The notes under the pieces are model-generated. The model made no database searches, was not told the DNA's origin, and saw only the letters and a program-made list of their open reading frames with translations. Shown piece after piece: positions 1-7,580 of a stretch of 20,718 nt of DNA. The stretch is from positions 1 through 20,718 of the forward strand of contig CAMYYX010000014.1 of NCBI GenBank assembly GCA_947303695.1, in the 5' to 3' direction. Every line of letters starts with the position of its first letter. The first letter of the stretch is position 1. The position numbers and the translations under genes are program-made. The stretch is from an uncultured Prevotellaceae bacterium. Its GTDB lineage: Bacteria; Bacteroidota; Bacteroidia; Bacteroidales; Bacteroidaceae.

Positions 1-67
1 GGATAAAATTTTCACGTTCGACAATAAAAATACATTCTTATTGTGCTCACTTAACCAAATTTTTCAT

Positions 68-75
68 TAACTTTG
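68..75 (+). promoter_or_regulatory. Putative -7 promoter element upstream of the M18 aminopeptidase
   Basis: TAACTTTG matches the Bacteroidetes -7 consensus TAnnTTTG. The expected -33 TTTG about 20 bp upstream is only weakly matched (a TTGTG at 41-45). The start codon lies about 45 nt downstream, a normal distance. The upstream part is degenerate, so confidence is moderate. Confidence 0.5.
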
Positions 76-119
76 CTCATGAAAATAAAACAAATCCACA
101 AAAAAACAACCAAATTCGT

Positions 120-1430
120 ATGAATTCAACCAATAACCCAATTGCTCAAGACTTGATGACACTGATGGATGCTGCACCCGTCAACTTCCTCGCTGCCGAA
201 TATGTAGAATCACAACTGAAAGCTTCCGGATTTAAAGAACTCAAAGCGGAAGAAGCATGGCCGGAACTGAAAGCAGGCGACCAATTCTTTGTAACGAAAA
301 ACAATACTGCCGTCTTTGCGTTCCGTATAGGCAACAAGCCTACAGCAGAAGCTGGATTCAAGTTGATTTGTGCGCATAGCGACTCACCAGGATTCCGCAT
401 TAAGCCTCATGCTGAAATGAAAGGCGAAGGAGGAATGGTAAAACTCAACACCGAAGTGTATGGTGGACCTATACTATATACTTGGTTCGACCGTCCGTTG
501 AGTGTAGCCGGACGTGTATTACTCCGTAGCGACAACCCACTACAACCCATTGTACGTCGTATCCGAGTAGCTCGTCCTTTACTTATTATCCCACACCTTG
601 CCATTCATTTTAACCGCTCCGTGAACGAAGGAAATCCATTGAGCAAGCAAAAAGACATGCTGCCTGTACTCGGAATCATCAATAAAGAGTTGGAAGCAAA
701 CGGACTGCTGCTGGAGGTGATTGCCAAGGAGCTCAAATGCGCGAAAGAAGATATCATCGATTTCGACCTTTCTCTTTACGACACACAGCCAGCTGTGCTG
801 ACGGGACTGAACGAAGAGTTCGTCAGTTGCGGACGTCTTGACGACCTTGCAATGGTGCATGCAGGTCTCTATGCCCTACTCCACTCTAAGATGACTGATA
901 TGACTCAAGTATTAGCCATATTCGACAACGAAGAGACAGGAAGTGGCACCAAACAAGGGGCAGCCTCACCAGTACTGAGAAACATCATGCAGCGCATCAG
1001 TGACCAGGAAGGCAGCAAGGACGGATTTTTCCGAGCCATCGAACGCTCATTCATGATCAGTGCCGACATGGCTCATGCCGTTCACCCTAACTACACAGAG
1101 AAGCACGACCCAACCAACCATCCAGTGATGGGTGGAGGACCTGTCATCAAAATCAATGCGAACCAAAAATATGTGACCGATGCTGAGAGTGCTGCCGTTT
1201 TCGCAGAGATATGCAGAAAAGCAGAAGTGCCAGTACAATATTTCGTCAACCACAGCGACAGTGCTGGTGGAAGCACATTGGGAAATATTCTCACTTCACA
1301 AATGCCTATGCGAGGCGTGGATATGGGCAATCCTATGTGGGCTATGCATAGCGTCCGTGAAACCATCTGCGTGAAAGACCAAGAATACGTCTGCAAGGCT
1401 TTCACCACGTTTTTCGAATTGCCACATTAA
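120..1430 (+). CDS. M18 family aminopeptidase (aspartyl aminopeptidase-like)
   Basis: This is a cytosolic dinuclear-zinc aminopeptidase that removes N-terminal residues, classically Asp/Glu, from peptides. At 436 aa it is full length for the family. The metal and catalytic residues expected for M18 are visible: H86 in CAHSDSP, D241 in GRLDD, the E271-E272 pair in DNEETGSG, D316 in ISADMAH and H410 near the C-terminus in WAMHS. There is no signal peptide, which suggests a cytoplasmic role in peptide turnover. The ATG at 120 gives the usual N-terminus (an LMTLMDAAP-type helix), and no better upstream start is visible. It appears monocistronic: a separate promoter lies in the 76-nt gap before the next gene. 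The family call is firm; substrate preference cannot be read from sequence. Confidence 0.95.
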   Translation: MNSTNNPIAQDLMTLMDAAPVNFLAAEYVESQLKASGFKELKAEEAWPELKAGDQFFVTKNNTAVFAFRIGNKPTAEAGFKLICAHSDSPGFRIKPHAEMKGEGGMVKLNTEVYGGPILYTWFDRPLSVAGRVLLRSDNPLQPIVRRIRVARPLLIIPHLAIHFNRSVNEGNPLSKQKDMLPVLGIINKELEANGLLLEVIAKELKCAKEDIIDFDLSLYDTQPAVLTGLNEEFVSCGRLDDLAMVHAGLYALLHSKMTDMTQVLAIFDNEETGSGTKQGAASPVLRNIMQRISDQEGSKDGFFRAIERSFMISADMAHAVHPNYTEKHDPTNHPVMGGGPVIKINANQKYVTDAESAAVFAEICRKAEVPVQYFVNHSDSAGGSTLGNILTSQMPMRGVDMGNPMWAMHSVRETICVKDQEYVCKAFTTFFELPH

Positions 1431-1446
1431 GATAATTGTATTTTTA

Positions 1447-1478
1447 TTTGGCAGAATCAATTAAAAGCACTAAATTTG
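1447..1478 (+). promoter_or_regulatory. Bacteroidetes-type promoter of the C10 protease-MFS pair
   Basis: TTTG at 1447-1450 and TAAATTTG at 1471-1478 are separated by 20 bp. This is an exact match to the TTTG / TAnnTTTG consensus with preferred spacing. The start codon follows 28 nt after the -7 element, so the leader is short. Confidence 0.75.
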
Positions 1479-1506
1479 CGTCATTAAACTGAACAAGATT
1501 AACAAC

Positions 1507-4065
1507 ATGAGAAAAATGAACAGCCTTAAAAGATTAGTACTGACAATTGTCATACTCATGACAAGTTTAACAGGGTTTGCACAACAACGTTCAATGGACG
1601 AGGTGATGCGTATCGCTCAAAACCATTTGCAGAATCGTGTGACAAAATCAGGAAAACGATTAGCTCCTCCTACAGAGAAAGCAACGATTCTACGTTCATC
1701 ACAACTGTTTCCTTCAGCACTACGCATGAGTAATGCAGAATCCTTTTATGTGCTATCATATCCCCACAATCATTGTTTCGTGATGGTATCAGGCGATGAA
1801 CGGATGTCACCTATTCTTGCTTACTCAAACGAACATGGGTTTGACTTTGACAACATGGCTCCTCAGACAAAATCGTTCATCCAAGCATATGTGGCTCAAG
1901 CAGAAGCGCTTCAAAGCGGTGCACCTCGTAAACTATATTTAAATCGTGCCCCGACAACCATAACACCACAGAAAGTCGACCAGATACTCCAGACAACATG
2001 GGCACAAAGGGCACCTTACAACAACCGCTGTCCACTCATCGGTTCGCAACGGACAATTACTGGATGTGTAGCAACTGCGATCGGACAATTGATGAACTAC
2101 TACCAATATCCAAAAGTAGGAATCGGAAGTATCTCATACACAACAGAGACAGAAAACCTATCTGTCTATGTTGACCTCAGTACTGTTTATTTCTCATGGG
2201 GAGACATGCTTGACAACTACAGCAACGGATATTCTGACAAACAGGCTAAAGCAGTATCCGACCTGTTGTTTGCCATTGGTGCGTCAGTACATATGAACTA
2301 TGGCCTGAGTGCAAGTGGTTCGAACTTAGGCGATGCCGGCACAGCACTCATCAAGCATTTTAAATATGATAAAGACATTGTTGACCTGCAATTCAGACGC
2401 ATGTCCACCCCCATGATTCATCAGTTCATCATGCAAGAACTCATCGCTGGGCGTCCAATCCCATGCGGTGGTAGTAACACGAATAATGAGGGACACGCAT
2501 TCATCATCGATGGTATGACCCCCGATGGCGACGACTATCCGTTCTACCATTTCAATTGGGGTTGGGGCGGTTACAACGACGGCGACTTTAAAATGGTCGA
2601 CATCGAATACTGCAAGGACAATTTCATGTTGCTCTATTGTCAGCCCGAGAATGACTCCGTTGATATTGCCAACTTCGTTCAGGCACAAAGCATTGAACCA
2701 TCTGCTCATAAAGTAAACCCATCATTGACAGGTTATCTCAACGTTCGTCTGAAAGAAGTATACAATGGTAAGCAAGGTACGTTCAATGGTATGCTTAACG
2801 TCTATATGGTCAATGAAGAAGGTATACGCACCAAGATTGGAGAACGTGGCGTGCAACTAGAATATCCCGCTTACTATGCCTATGAAATTCCTTGTCAAGT
2901 ACCAAGCGAAATGTCTTTGGGTACATACACCTTAGCTGTCGATGCTCAGGATCTTGCGACAGGTGCCGAATCTCCAGTCTATTTCGCAGAAGACGATATC
3001 ATCGAAGTGACTGACGAAGCGGTCGACTATGTACCAAATATGCAGGCAACAAAGATGGTATTCGTTAAAGAAAACATGAACGATAGTACCGTTTGCGTAG
3101 CATTCACGGACTTTCTCAATTTCAATGGTGAACCTTTCAAGGGTGATGTATCACTTGCACTCGTTACCGAGAACAACAAAATCATTTGTATGCTAGGCGA
3201 ACCGGTCAAGACAAAGCAGACATATAACCGTTACATAAACTATTCTACCCCGTTTGGAAACCTTAAAGGAATCGTTCCTGATTCTGTGCCTGACGATATT
3301 TATCACGTTGTCATAATGGCTCGCCAGGAAGGATTTGAAGGATGGGGATGGGTCAAGAAATACGAATTGGTAGGTAATAGTATCCGCAACGCAGGAGAAG
3401 ATCTCTTCCTCACCATTCAAATTGAAGACCATAAAATCAAGACTGACAATATCGTTGTTCCGCAGAAGTTCTTTGCCGACATCGAAACCACCGATATGAT
3501 TCTCAACGAAGAGAAATGCAAAGAACGCTTCTTCAGTATCACCATCAGTGACTTCGCAAACCTTGGCTCAGAAACGTTCCAAGGTGGTATCTCACTCGCT
3601 TTGGCAGACGATGACAATAACGTCATCATTGCATTCGGATCAGCCGTCAGCGTAACGAGTCTGTCACCTTATTATTCGCATAGCGGCAAAACGACCCTTG
3701 AAGGCGAACTGCCCGATACCATATCCGACGGGCACTACCGACTCTGTGTCGCAGCACAGCAGAAAGGCTACAGCAATTGGACACCTGTCACATTGTTCAC
3801 AGTAGAGGAAGGCTACATCGGAGACACCAACATCGAAAAATTCTTCGACCTATGGGTCATCAACGGACAACCTACCTTCAAGCTCTTTAAGCGCGAAGAT
3901 GTTAATCATGACGGTATCGTTGACACCCAAGATGTGCTCGCCATCTACAAGTTCATGCAGAATTCAACAGGCGACGAAGAATATCCTGTAGAGGATGTCA
4001 ATAGTGACGGAGTGGTAGACACTCAAGACGTGCTTATCATCTATACCTACATGCAAGAAAACTGA
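1507..4065 (+). CDS. Secreted C10 (streptopain-like) cysteine protease with C-terminal dockerin-like domain
   Basis: This is an exported papain-fold endopeptidase zymogen of 852 aa. Residues 1-25 form a signal peptide (basic start, hydrophobic core, ending GFAQQ). Residues about 27-135 resemble the Spi-type inhibitory propeptide of C10 enzymes. The catalytic domain, about 150-390, has the nucleophile C187 in TGCVATAIGQLMNYY, the catalytic H330 in NEGHAFIIDG and the family signature HFNWGWGG. Residues about 400-785 form three beta-rich modules; the second and third (about 515-640 and 655-785) are recognisably related. Residues 796-852 carry two dockerin-type calcium loops, DVNHDGIVDTQDV and DVNSDGVVDTQDV. 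The stop overlaps the MFS start by one base (TGATG). ATG at 1507 was chosen; M4 is also possible. Likely role is extracellular protein degradation. The dockerin's partner is unknown. Confidence 0.93.
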   Translation: MRKMNSLKRLVLTIVILMTSLTGFAQQRSMDEVMRIAQNHLQNRVTKSGKRLAPPTEKATILRSSQLFPSALRMSNAESFYVLSYPHNHCFVMVSGDERMSPILAYSNEHGFDFDNMAPQTKSFIQAYVAQAEALQSGAPRKLYLNRAPTTITPQKVDQILQTTWAQRAPYNNRCPLIGSQRTITGCVATAIGQLMNYYQYPKVGIGSISYTTETENLSVYVDLSTVYFSWGDMLDNYSNGYSDKQAKAVSDLLFAIGASVHMNYGLSASGSNLGDAGTALIKHFKYDKDIVDLQFRRMSTPMIHQFIMQELIAGRPIPCGGSNTNNEGHAFIIDGMTPDGDDYPFYHFNWGWGGYNDGDFKMVDIEYCKDNFMLLYCQPENDSVDIANFVQAQSIEPSAHKVNPSLTGYLNVRLKEVYNGKQGTFNGMLNVYMVNEEGIRTKIGERGVQLEYPAYYAYEIPCQVPSEMSLGTYTLAVDAQDLATGAESPVYFAEDDIIEVTDEAVDYVPNMQATKMVFVKENMNDSTVCVAFTDFLNFNGEPFKGDVSLALVTENNKIICMLGEPVKTKQTYNRYINYSTPFGNLKGIVPDSVPDDIYHVVIMARQEGFEGWGWVKKYELVGNSIRNAGEDLFLTIQIEDHKIKTDNIVVPQKFFADIETTDMILNEEKCKERFFSITISDFANLGSETFQGGISLALADDDNNVIIAFGSAVSVTSLSPYYSHSGKTTLEGELPDTISDGHYRLCVAAQQKGYSNWTPVTLFTVEEGYIGDTNIEKFFDLWVINGQPTFKLFKREDVNHDGIVDTQDVLAIYKFMQNSTGDEEYPVEDVNSDGVVDTQDVLIIYTYMQEN

Positions 4066-5321
4066 TGCCAACAAAAGCGAAGTTGTGGAACAGCAACTAT
4101 ACGAAGACATGGATATCCACTTTCATGCTCTACGTATCGTTCATGTTGCTCATGCCCCTTTTCCCCCTCTATCTGCGCGACACTTTTGGAGCCAACAAGG
4201 AAACCATCGGTATAGTCCTCTCGGGCTATACCTTGGCAGCCTTGTTCATACGCCCCATCAGCGGATACCTCGTCGATACATTTCCTCGTAAGGTCATTCT
4301 CCTCATCTTCTACTTCCTTTTCGCAGCTGTTTCTGCAGGCTATCTCGTCGCTACATCCATCACCCTCTTTGCCATCTTCCGCACCCTCCACGGCATACCC
4401 TTTGGGGCAACCACTGTGGCAGGGACCACTGTAGCCGTCGATGTGCTCCACCCGACACGAAGAGCAGAAGGTATCGGATATTATGGACTGAGCAACAATA
4501 TCGCAACAGCCATCAGCCCCACCATCGCCATCTGGATACTCCATTTCACGCAAAGCTACACCCTACTCTTCTGGCTCTCCATCATCATCTCCCTCATCGG
4601 GTTGATCATCAGTTCTACCATCCACACTACCCCAACCAACAACTCGTCACCCCTGACACAAAGCGACAGCTCTCGCGAACCGAGTTCGTTTACACCCAAT
4701 AGAACTCCCACAACCAGAATGTCTCGCAAGTTTATCGTTGTGCTGGGTAAACTCTTCCTCCTCAGCGGATGGCCCCTTGCCATCAGCATGGTTTGCTTTT
4801 CTATGTCGTATGGCATACTCTCCACTTATGTCGCCATCTATGCAGCAGAGGAACTCGGCATCCAAGAGGGTGCTGGCATCTTCTTTTTCTTGTTAGCCAG
4901 TGGACTTGCGCTTTCACGCTTGACAGGAGCCAGAGGACTACGCCAAGGAAGGGTCGTACATAATGCCCGCGATGGTATGCTTGTGTCGCTCGTAGGATAC
5001 CTGCTCTTTGCGGCCATACACCACCCACTTGCTTTCTATGCCTCAGCACTCATTATTGGGTTGGGCAACGGACACATGTATCCTGCCTATCAGAACATGT
5101 TTATCAATCTTGCCACTTCACATCAACGCGGAACTGCTAATTCCACCCTTCTCACCTCGTGGGATTCCGGCATGGGATTAGGTGTATTGTTTGGAGGCAT
5201 CCTTGCTGAAGCAGTCAACTACCACGCTTCGTTCTGGATGATGTGGATAGCCAACCTCTTGGGCGTACTCACCTTTTTCCTGTTGGCACGGCACCATTAC
5301 CAGCTTCATTGCAGGGAGTAA
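4065..5321 (+). CDS. Major facilitator superfamily transporter
   Basis: This is an inner-membrane secondary transporter of 418 aa with about 12 predicted membrane segments: six hydrophobic helices to about residue 187, a polar Ser/Thr/Asn-rich loop (about 188-222), then six more. The loop after TM2 carries a motif-A-like GYLVDTFPRKVI. A conserved-looking segment, NGHMYPAYQNMFINLA, lies in the C-terminal half, followed by SWDSGMGLGVLFGG. It is translationally coupled to the upstream protease (TGATG), so it is probably made from the same mRNA. The substrate cannot be inferred; it resembles drug or sugar efflux MFS proteins. A 6-bp hairpin (TAAGGA/TCCTTA, 5319-5335) begins at the stop codon but has no T-run, so it is at best a weak terminator. 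Confidence 0.9.
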   Translation: MPTKAKLWNSNYTKTWISTFMLYVSFMLLMPLFPLYLRDTFGANKETIGIVLSGYTLAALFIRPISGYLVDTFPRKVILLIFYFLFAAVSAGYLVATSITLFAIFRTLHGIPFGATTVAGTTVAVDVLHPTRRAEGIGYYGLSNNIATAISPTIAIWILHFTQSYTLLFWLSIIISLIGLIISSTIHTTPTNNSSPLTQSDSSREPSSFTPNRTPTTRMSRKFIVVLGKLFLLSGWPLAISMVCFSMSYGILSTYVAIYAAEELGIQEGAGIFFFLLASGLALSRLTGARGLRQGRVVHNARDGMLVSLVGYLLFAAIHHPLAFYASALIIGLGNGHMYPAYQNMFINLATSHQRGTANSTLLTSWDSGMGLGVLFGGILAEAVNYHASFWMMWIANLLGVLTFFLLARHHYQLHCRE

Positions 5322-5421
5322 GGATTTCTTCCTTATCTTATACCAATTGCTATTTGCAGAGCAGAAAAATGACATAAATCAGCACAGAAAATACATTTTT
5401 AATGTATTCGAGACTCTAAAA

Positions 5422-5453
5422 TTTGACCGATTCAACAAAATGTACTAACTTTG
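5422..5453 (+). promoter_or_regulatory. Bacteroidetes-type promoter of the acidic lipoprotein gene
   Basis: TTTG at 5422-5425 and TAACTTTG at 5446-5453 are separated by exactly 20 bp, a perfect consensus match. Transcription should start near 5460, giving an unusually long leader of about 90 nt before the ATG at 5549. Confidence 0.8.
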
Positions 5454-5459
5454 CAGTCG

Positions 5460-5548
5460 GTTTTGAGTATTATCAAAATAAAATAAAGAGGATGCCGAAA
5501 CGCTTGGAAGGGAGTAGGCACAAATAAAAATATTTAATTGTTTTAGTT
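5460..5548 (+). other. Long 5' leader with an 11-codon upstream ORF
   Basis: Between the predicted transcription start and the lipoprotein ATG lies an AT-rich leader. It contains a GC-richer island (5490-5521) holding ATG CCG AAA..., an 11-codon frame (5492-5527, MPKRLEGSRHK) ending in TAA. The island could also form a small hairpin (TGCC 5493-5496 with GGCA 5517-5520). Whether it is a leader peptide, an sRNA-like structure or neutral sequence cannot be decided by inspection. Confidence 0.3.
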
Positions 5549-5944
5549 ATGAAGAAAATGATTGTAATGGTTGCAGTTGGTGCCCTGATGTTGGTATCTT
5601 GCAACAATGGTCTCAGCGAAGAAGGACAGAAGGCATGGGACAATTTCAAAGATCTTGCAGCTACATTTGAAAGCTTAGAGGCAGCAGACGCTAACTACGA
5701 CTCTATGGAAGAGTTGAACGCTGGTTACGAAGCATTCTCAGAGGCTTCAACTAACATGGCTCAGTATGTATTCCAGATCACAGAAGAGCAGGCTGACAGT
5801 TTCAAGACTATCTGCGAAAACTGCGCTGCAGTTTATCAGCAGGCACAGGAAATGTCACAGGCTGCTGACGAGATCGACGAGGCTGCTGACGAATTCGAAG
5901 ATGCAGCTGACGAACTCGACGAGGCTATCGAAGACGTAGAATAA
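5549..5944 (+). CDS. Small acidic coiled-coil lipoprotein of unknown function
   Basis: I do not recognise a named family. The 131-aa product has a lipoprotein signal peptide with lipobox LVSC (acylated C18), so it should be anchored in the outer or inner membrane facing the periplasm. The mature part is predicted helical and strongly acidic. The last 27 residues are a near-perfect heptad repeat (EIDEAAD, EFEDAAD, ELDEAIE) rich in Asp and Glu, which suggests a coiled coil or an ion-binding helix. The gene has its own consensus promoter and a long leader, and is followed by a strong hairpin terminator. That organisation suggests an abundant short transcript. It precedes a caspase-like lipoprotein gene, but a functional link is only conjecture. 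Confidence 0.85.
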   Translation: MKKMIVMVAVGALMLVSCNNGLSEEGQKAWDNFKDLAATFESLEAADANYDSMEELNAGYEAFSEASTNMAQYVFQITEEQADSFKTICENCAAVYQQAQEMSQAADEIDEAADEFEDAADELDEAIEDVE

Positions 5945-5961
5945 TCAACAACATCTATCAT

Positions 5962-5997
5962 AAATGGCTGCGGGAATCCATCTCGCAGCCATTTTTT
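5962..5997 (+). terminator. Rho-independent terminator after the acidic lipoprotein
   Basis: A perfect 11-bp stem (5962-5972 with 5984-5994; core ATGGCTGCG/CGCAGCCAT) has an 11-nt loop and runs straight into a six-T tract (5992-5997). It ends only 17 nt before the ATG of the next gene. Confidence 0.85.
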
Positions 5998-6014
5998 AAA
6001 AACAGGAACGACAC

Positions 6015-7370
6015 ATGCGTACCACCATATTATCCATCTTAGCACTACTGCTGCTGGCATCGTGCGACAGCTTGCTGAGTTCAGACAACCAAGCAAAAGA
6101 AACCAACTTTGAGTCTGATGCACAGACCTTTTATGAGTTGACATTCAAGTTGCCAGGCGAACCCGACAACCAATACATAGGACTACTCATCTATACCGAC
6201 GACGAGCACTGCAAAATGCGACTCGTGGACAACGAGATGCTGGAACAGAACCAATGCATGATGGCCGACTACACGTGTCAAGTAGAGGAAAAAGAAGGCG
6301 CGGACGATATCGGCGTGATGTACTACATCCCCGACCAAGAGGAAATGCCCATGCTGATGTGGGTATGGAACGAAGGCGACCTCTCCGACATGAACGAAGC
6401 CCCCTACTTGGGCTACGACCTCGACGACCCTGACTCATGGATTCAGACCGACCGGTTTGTTGAGATCTCTCTGGCTGACATGGACGAAGATTACATTGCC
6501 CAATTCTATGGTAAGGATGAACCAGAATACCAGATGATGCTGCAAGGCATCGAGACCGTGCAAAACCAGTATGCAGGAAGCACACAGGAAGTTAGTCCTA
6601 CCGACGGCGACGTCACCCTCCATCTGATGGTAGTGGCCAATACCGAGGTGAGCGATATCGGTCCCGCTTGCGAAATCGACCAACGACGCATCCGCAGCGA
6701 GTTTGGCGGCATTGCCAAGGCTCTCGGCATGAATCTTGAAGAGACCCTTGTCAGTGGAGAAAACTACGGAGTGAGCAACGTTGTCGAGGCATTAGACGAA
6801 CTGAATCCTGGAACCAACGACGTCGTAGTGTTCGTGTACACTGGTCACGGATTCCGGTTTAGCGACCAAGAAGACGACTACCCCTGCCTCGACTTAGCAT
6901 CGAGCGCCTACGACGATGTGGAAGACAATTACCTGCCCCTCATCGACATCTACGACGCCATCGTTGAGAAAGACGCCCGTCTGAACCTCGTGCTCAGCGA
7001 CTGCTGCAACAGCTTCATCGACATCGACCAATGCATGGTGCGAAGCAACTCACTTTTCTCACGTTCCAACACCAATTTCAACCTACAGAAACTCAGCACT
7101 CTGTTCCTGCAAACCGAAGGTAACATCATCGCCACAGCCGCCAGTCCTGGCGAAGTGTCATGGTGTGGCGACAACGGAGGCTTCTTCCTCCTGAGCTTCT
7201 TCGAGAGCTTGCGCAGCCAAATCAGCGCACTCAACCAGAACGAACCTTCATGGGACACCGTGATCAACAACGCCATCCGTTCTGCAGCCAGGAAGACCGA
7301 CAACAGCGCCAGCTGCAAACGCCAGAACGGATTGAAAGACATAGAAGTCAGCAAGGTTGCTGAGGATTGA
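6015..7370 (+). CDS. Lipoprotein with caspase-like (peptidase C14) domain
   Basis: The 451-aa product starts with a lipoprotein signal peptide (lipobox LASC, C17). An Asp/Glu-rich N-terminal region (about 25-195) has no recognisable family. A caspase-hemoglobinase fold domain follows from about 200: strand LHLMVVANT, the His motif VFVYTGHG (H278), and the Cys motif LVLSDCCNS, where C331 aligns with the nucleophile in the metacaspase DxCxS pattern. After it comes ATAASPGEVSW, typical of the p20 end. Such proteases usually cut after Asp or basic residues; specificity here is not readable. Being lipid-anchored it should act in the periplasm or at the surface, not in the cytoplasm. No promoter is visible in the 17 nt after the upstream terminator, so expression may depend on read-through or an internal promoter. 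Confidence 0.88.
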   Translation: MRTTILSILALLLLASCDSLLSSDNQAKETNFESDAQTFYELTFKLPGEPDNQYIGLLIYTDDEHCKMRLVDNEMLEQNQCMMADYTCQVEEKEGADDIGVMYYIPDQEEMPMLMWVWNEGDLSDMNEAPYLGYDLDDPDSWIQTDRFVEISLADMDEDYIAQFYGKDEPEYQMMLQGIETVQNQYAGSTQEVSPTDGDVTLHLMVVANTEVSDIGPACEIDQRRIRSEFGGIAKALGMNLEETLVSGENYGVSNVVEALDELNPGTNDVVVFVYTGHGFRFSDQEDDYPCLDLASSAYDDVEDNYLPLIDIYDAIVEKDARLNLVLSDCCNSFIDIDQCMVRSNSLFSRSNTNFNLQKLSTLFLQTEGNIIATAASPGEVSWCGDNGGFFLLSFFESLRSQISALNQNEPSWDTVINNAIRSAARKTDNSASCKRQNGLKDIEVSKVAED

Positions 7371-7386
7371 TAATGAAAGTACGATA

Positions 7387-7425
7387 CACCAAGCGACGCT
7401 ACTCACCGAGCAGCGCCGCTTGTGT
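7387..7425 (+). terminator. Possible hairpin downstream of the caspase-like gene
   Basis: CAAGCG (7390-7395) pairs with CGCTTG (7417-7422), with inner GCT/AGC and an outer CAC/GTG after a bulge. No real T-run follows, so this is only a weak terminator candidate. The rest of 7371-7540 shows no gene. Confidence 0.35.
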
Positions 7426-7540
7426 GTTTATGTCGCCCGCAAGTACTTAGAAGGATGAAAACGAGCCCAAAATCAGAGGAAGATGAGGTTTTTGAGCGGA
7501 ATTAACATTAATTATCACTTTAAGTGCTTATTTTATCAAT

Positions 7541-7557
7541 TACTTTTGCTAACTTTG
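7541..7557 (+). promoter_or_regulatory. Two adjacent -7 promoter elements upstream of the Crp/Fnr-type gene
   Basis: TACTTTTG (7541-7548) and TAACTTTG (7550-7557) both match TAnnTTTG and lie 24 to 40 nt before the start at 7581. Neither has a clear TTTG at -33. They may give two alternative starts, or only one may be used. Confidence 0.5.
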
Positions 7558-7580
7558 CAAAAAATTAGAGGAAAAGGGAC

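Noticed and set aside
4047..4553. Minus-strand 168-codon frame opposite the start of the MFS gene
   Set aside because: Low-complexity, Cys/Gly/Glu-rich shadow of a hydrophobic transporter gene; no start context or promoter.
5319..5335. Terminator for the MFS gene (TAAGGA/TCCTTA hairpin)
   Set aside because: AT-rich 6-bp stem with no T-run; kept only as a remark in the MFS entry.
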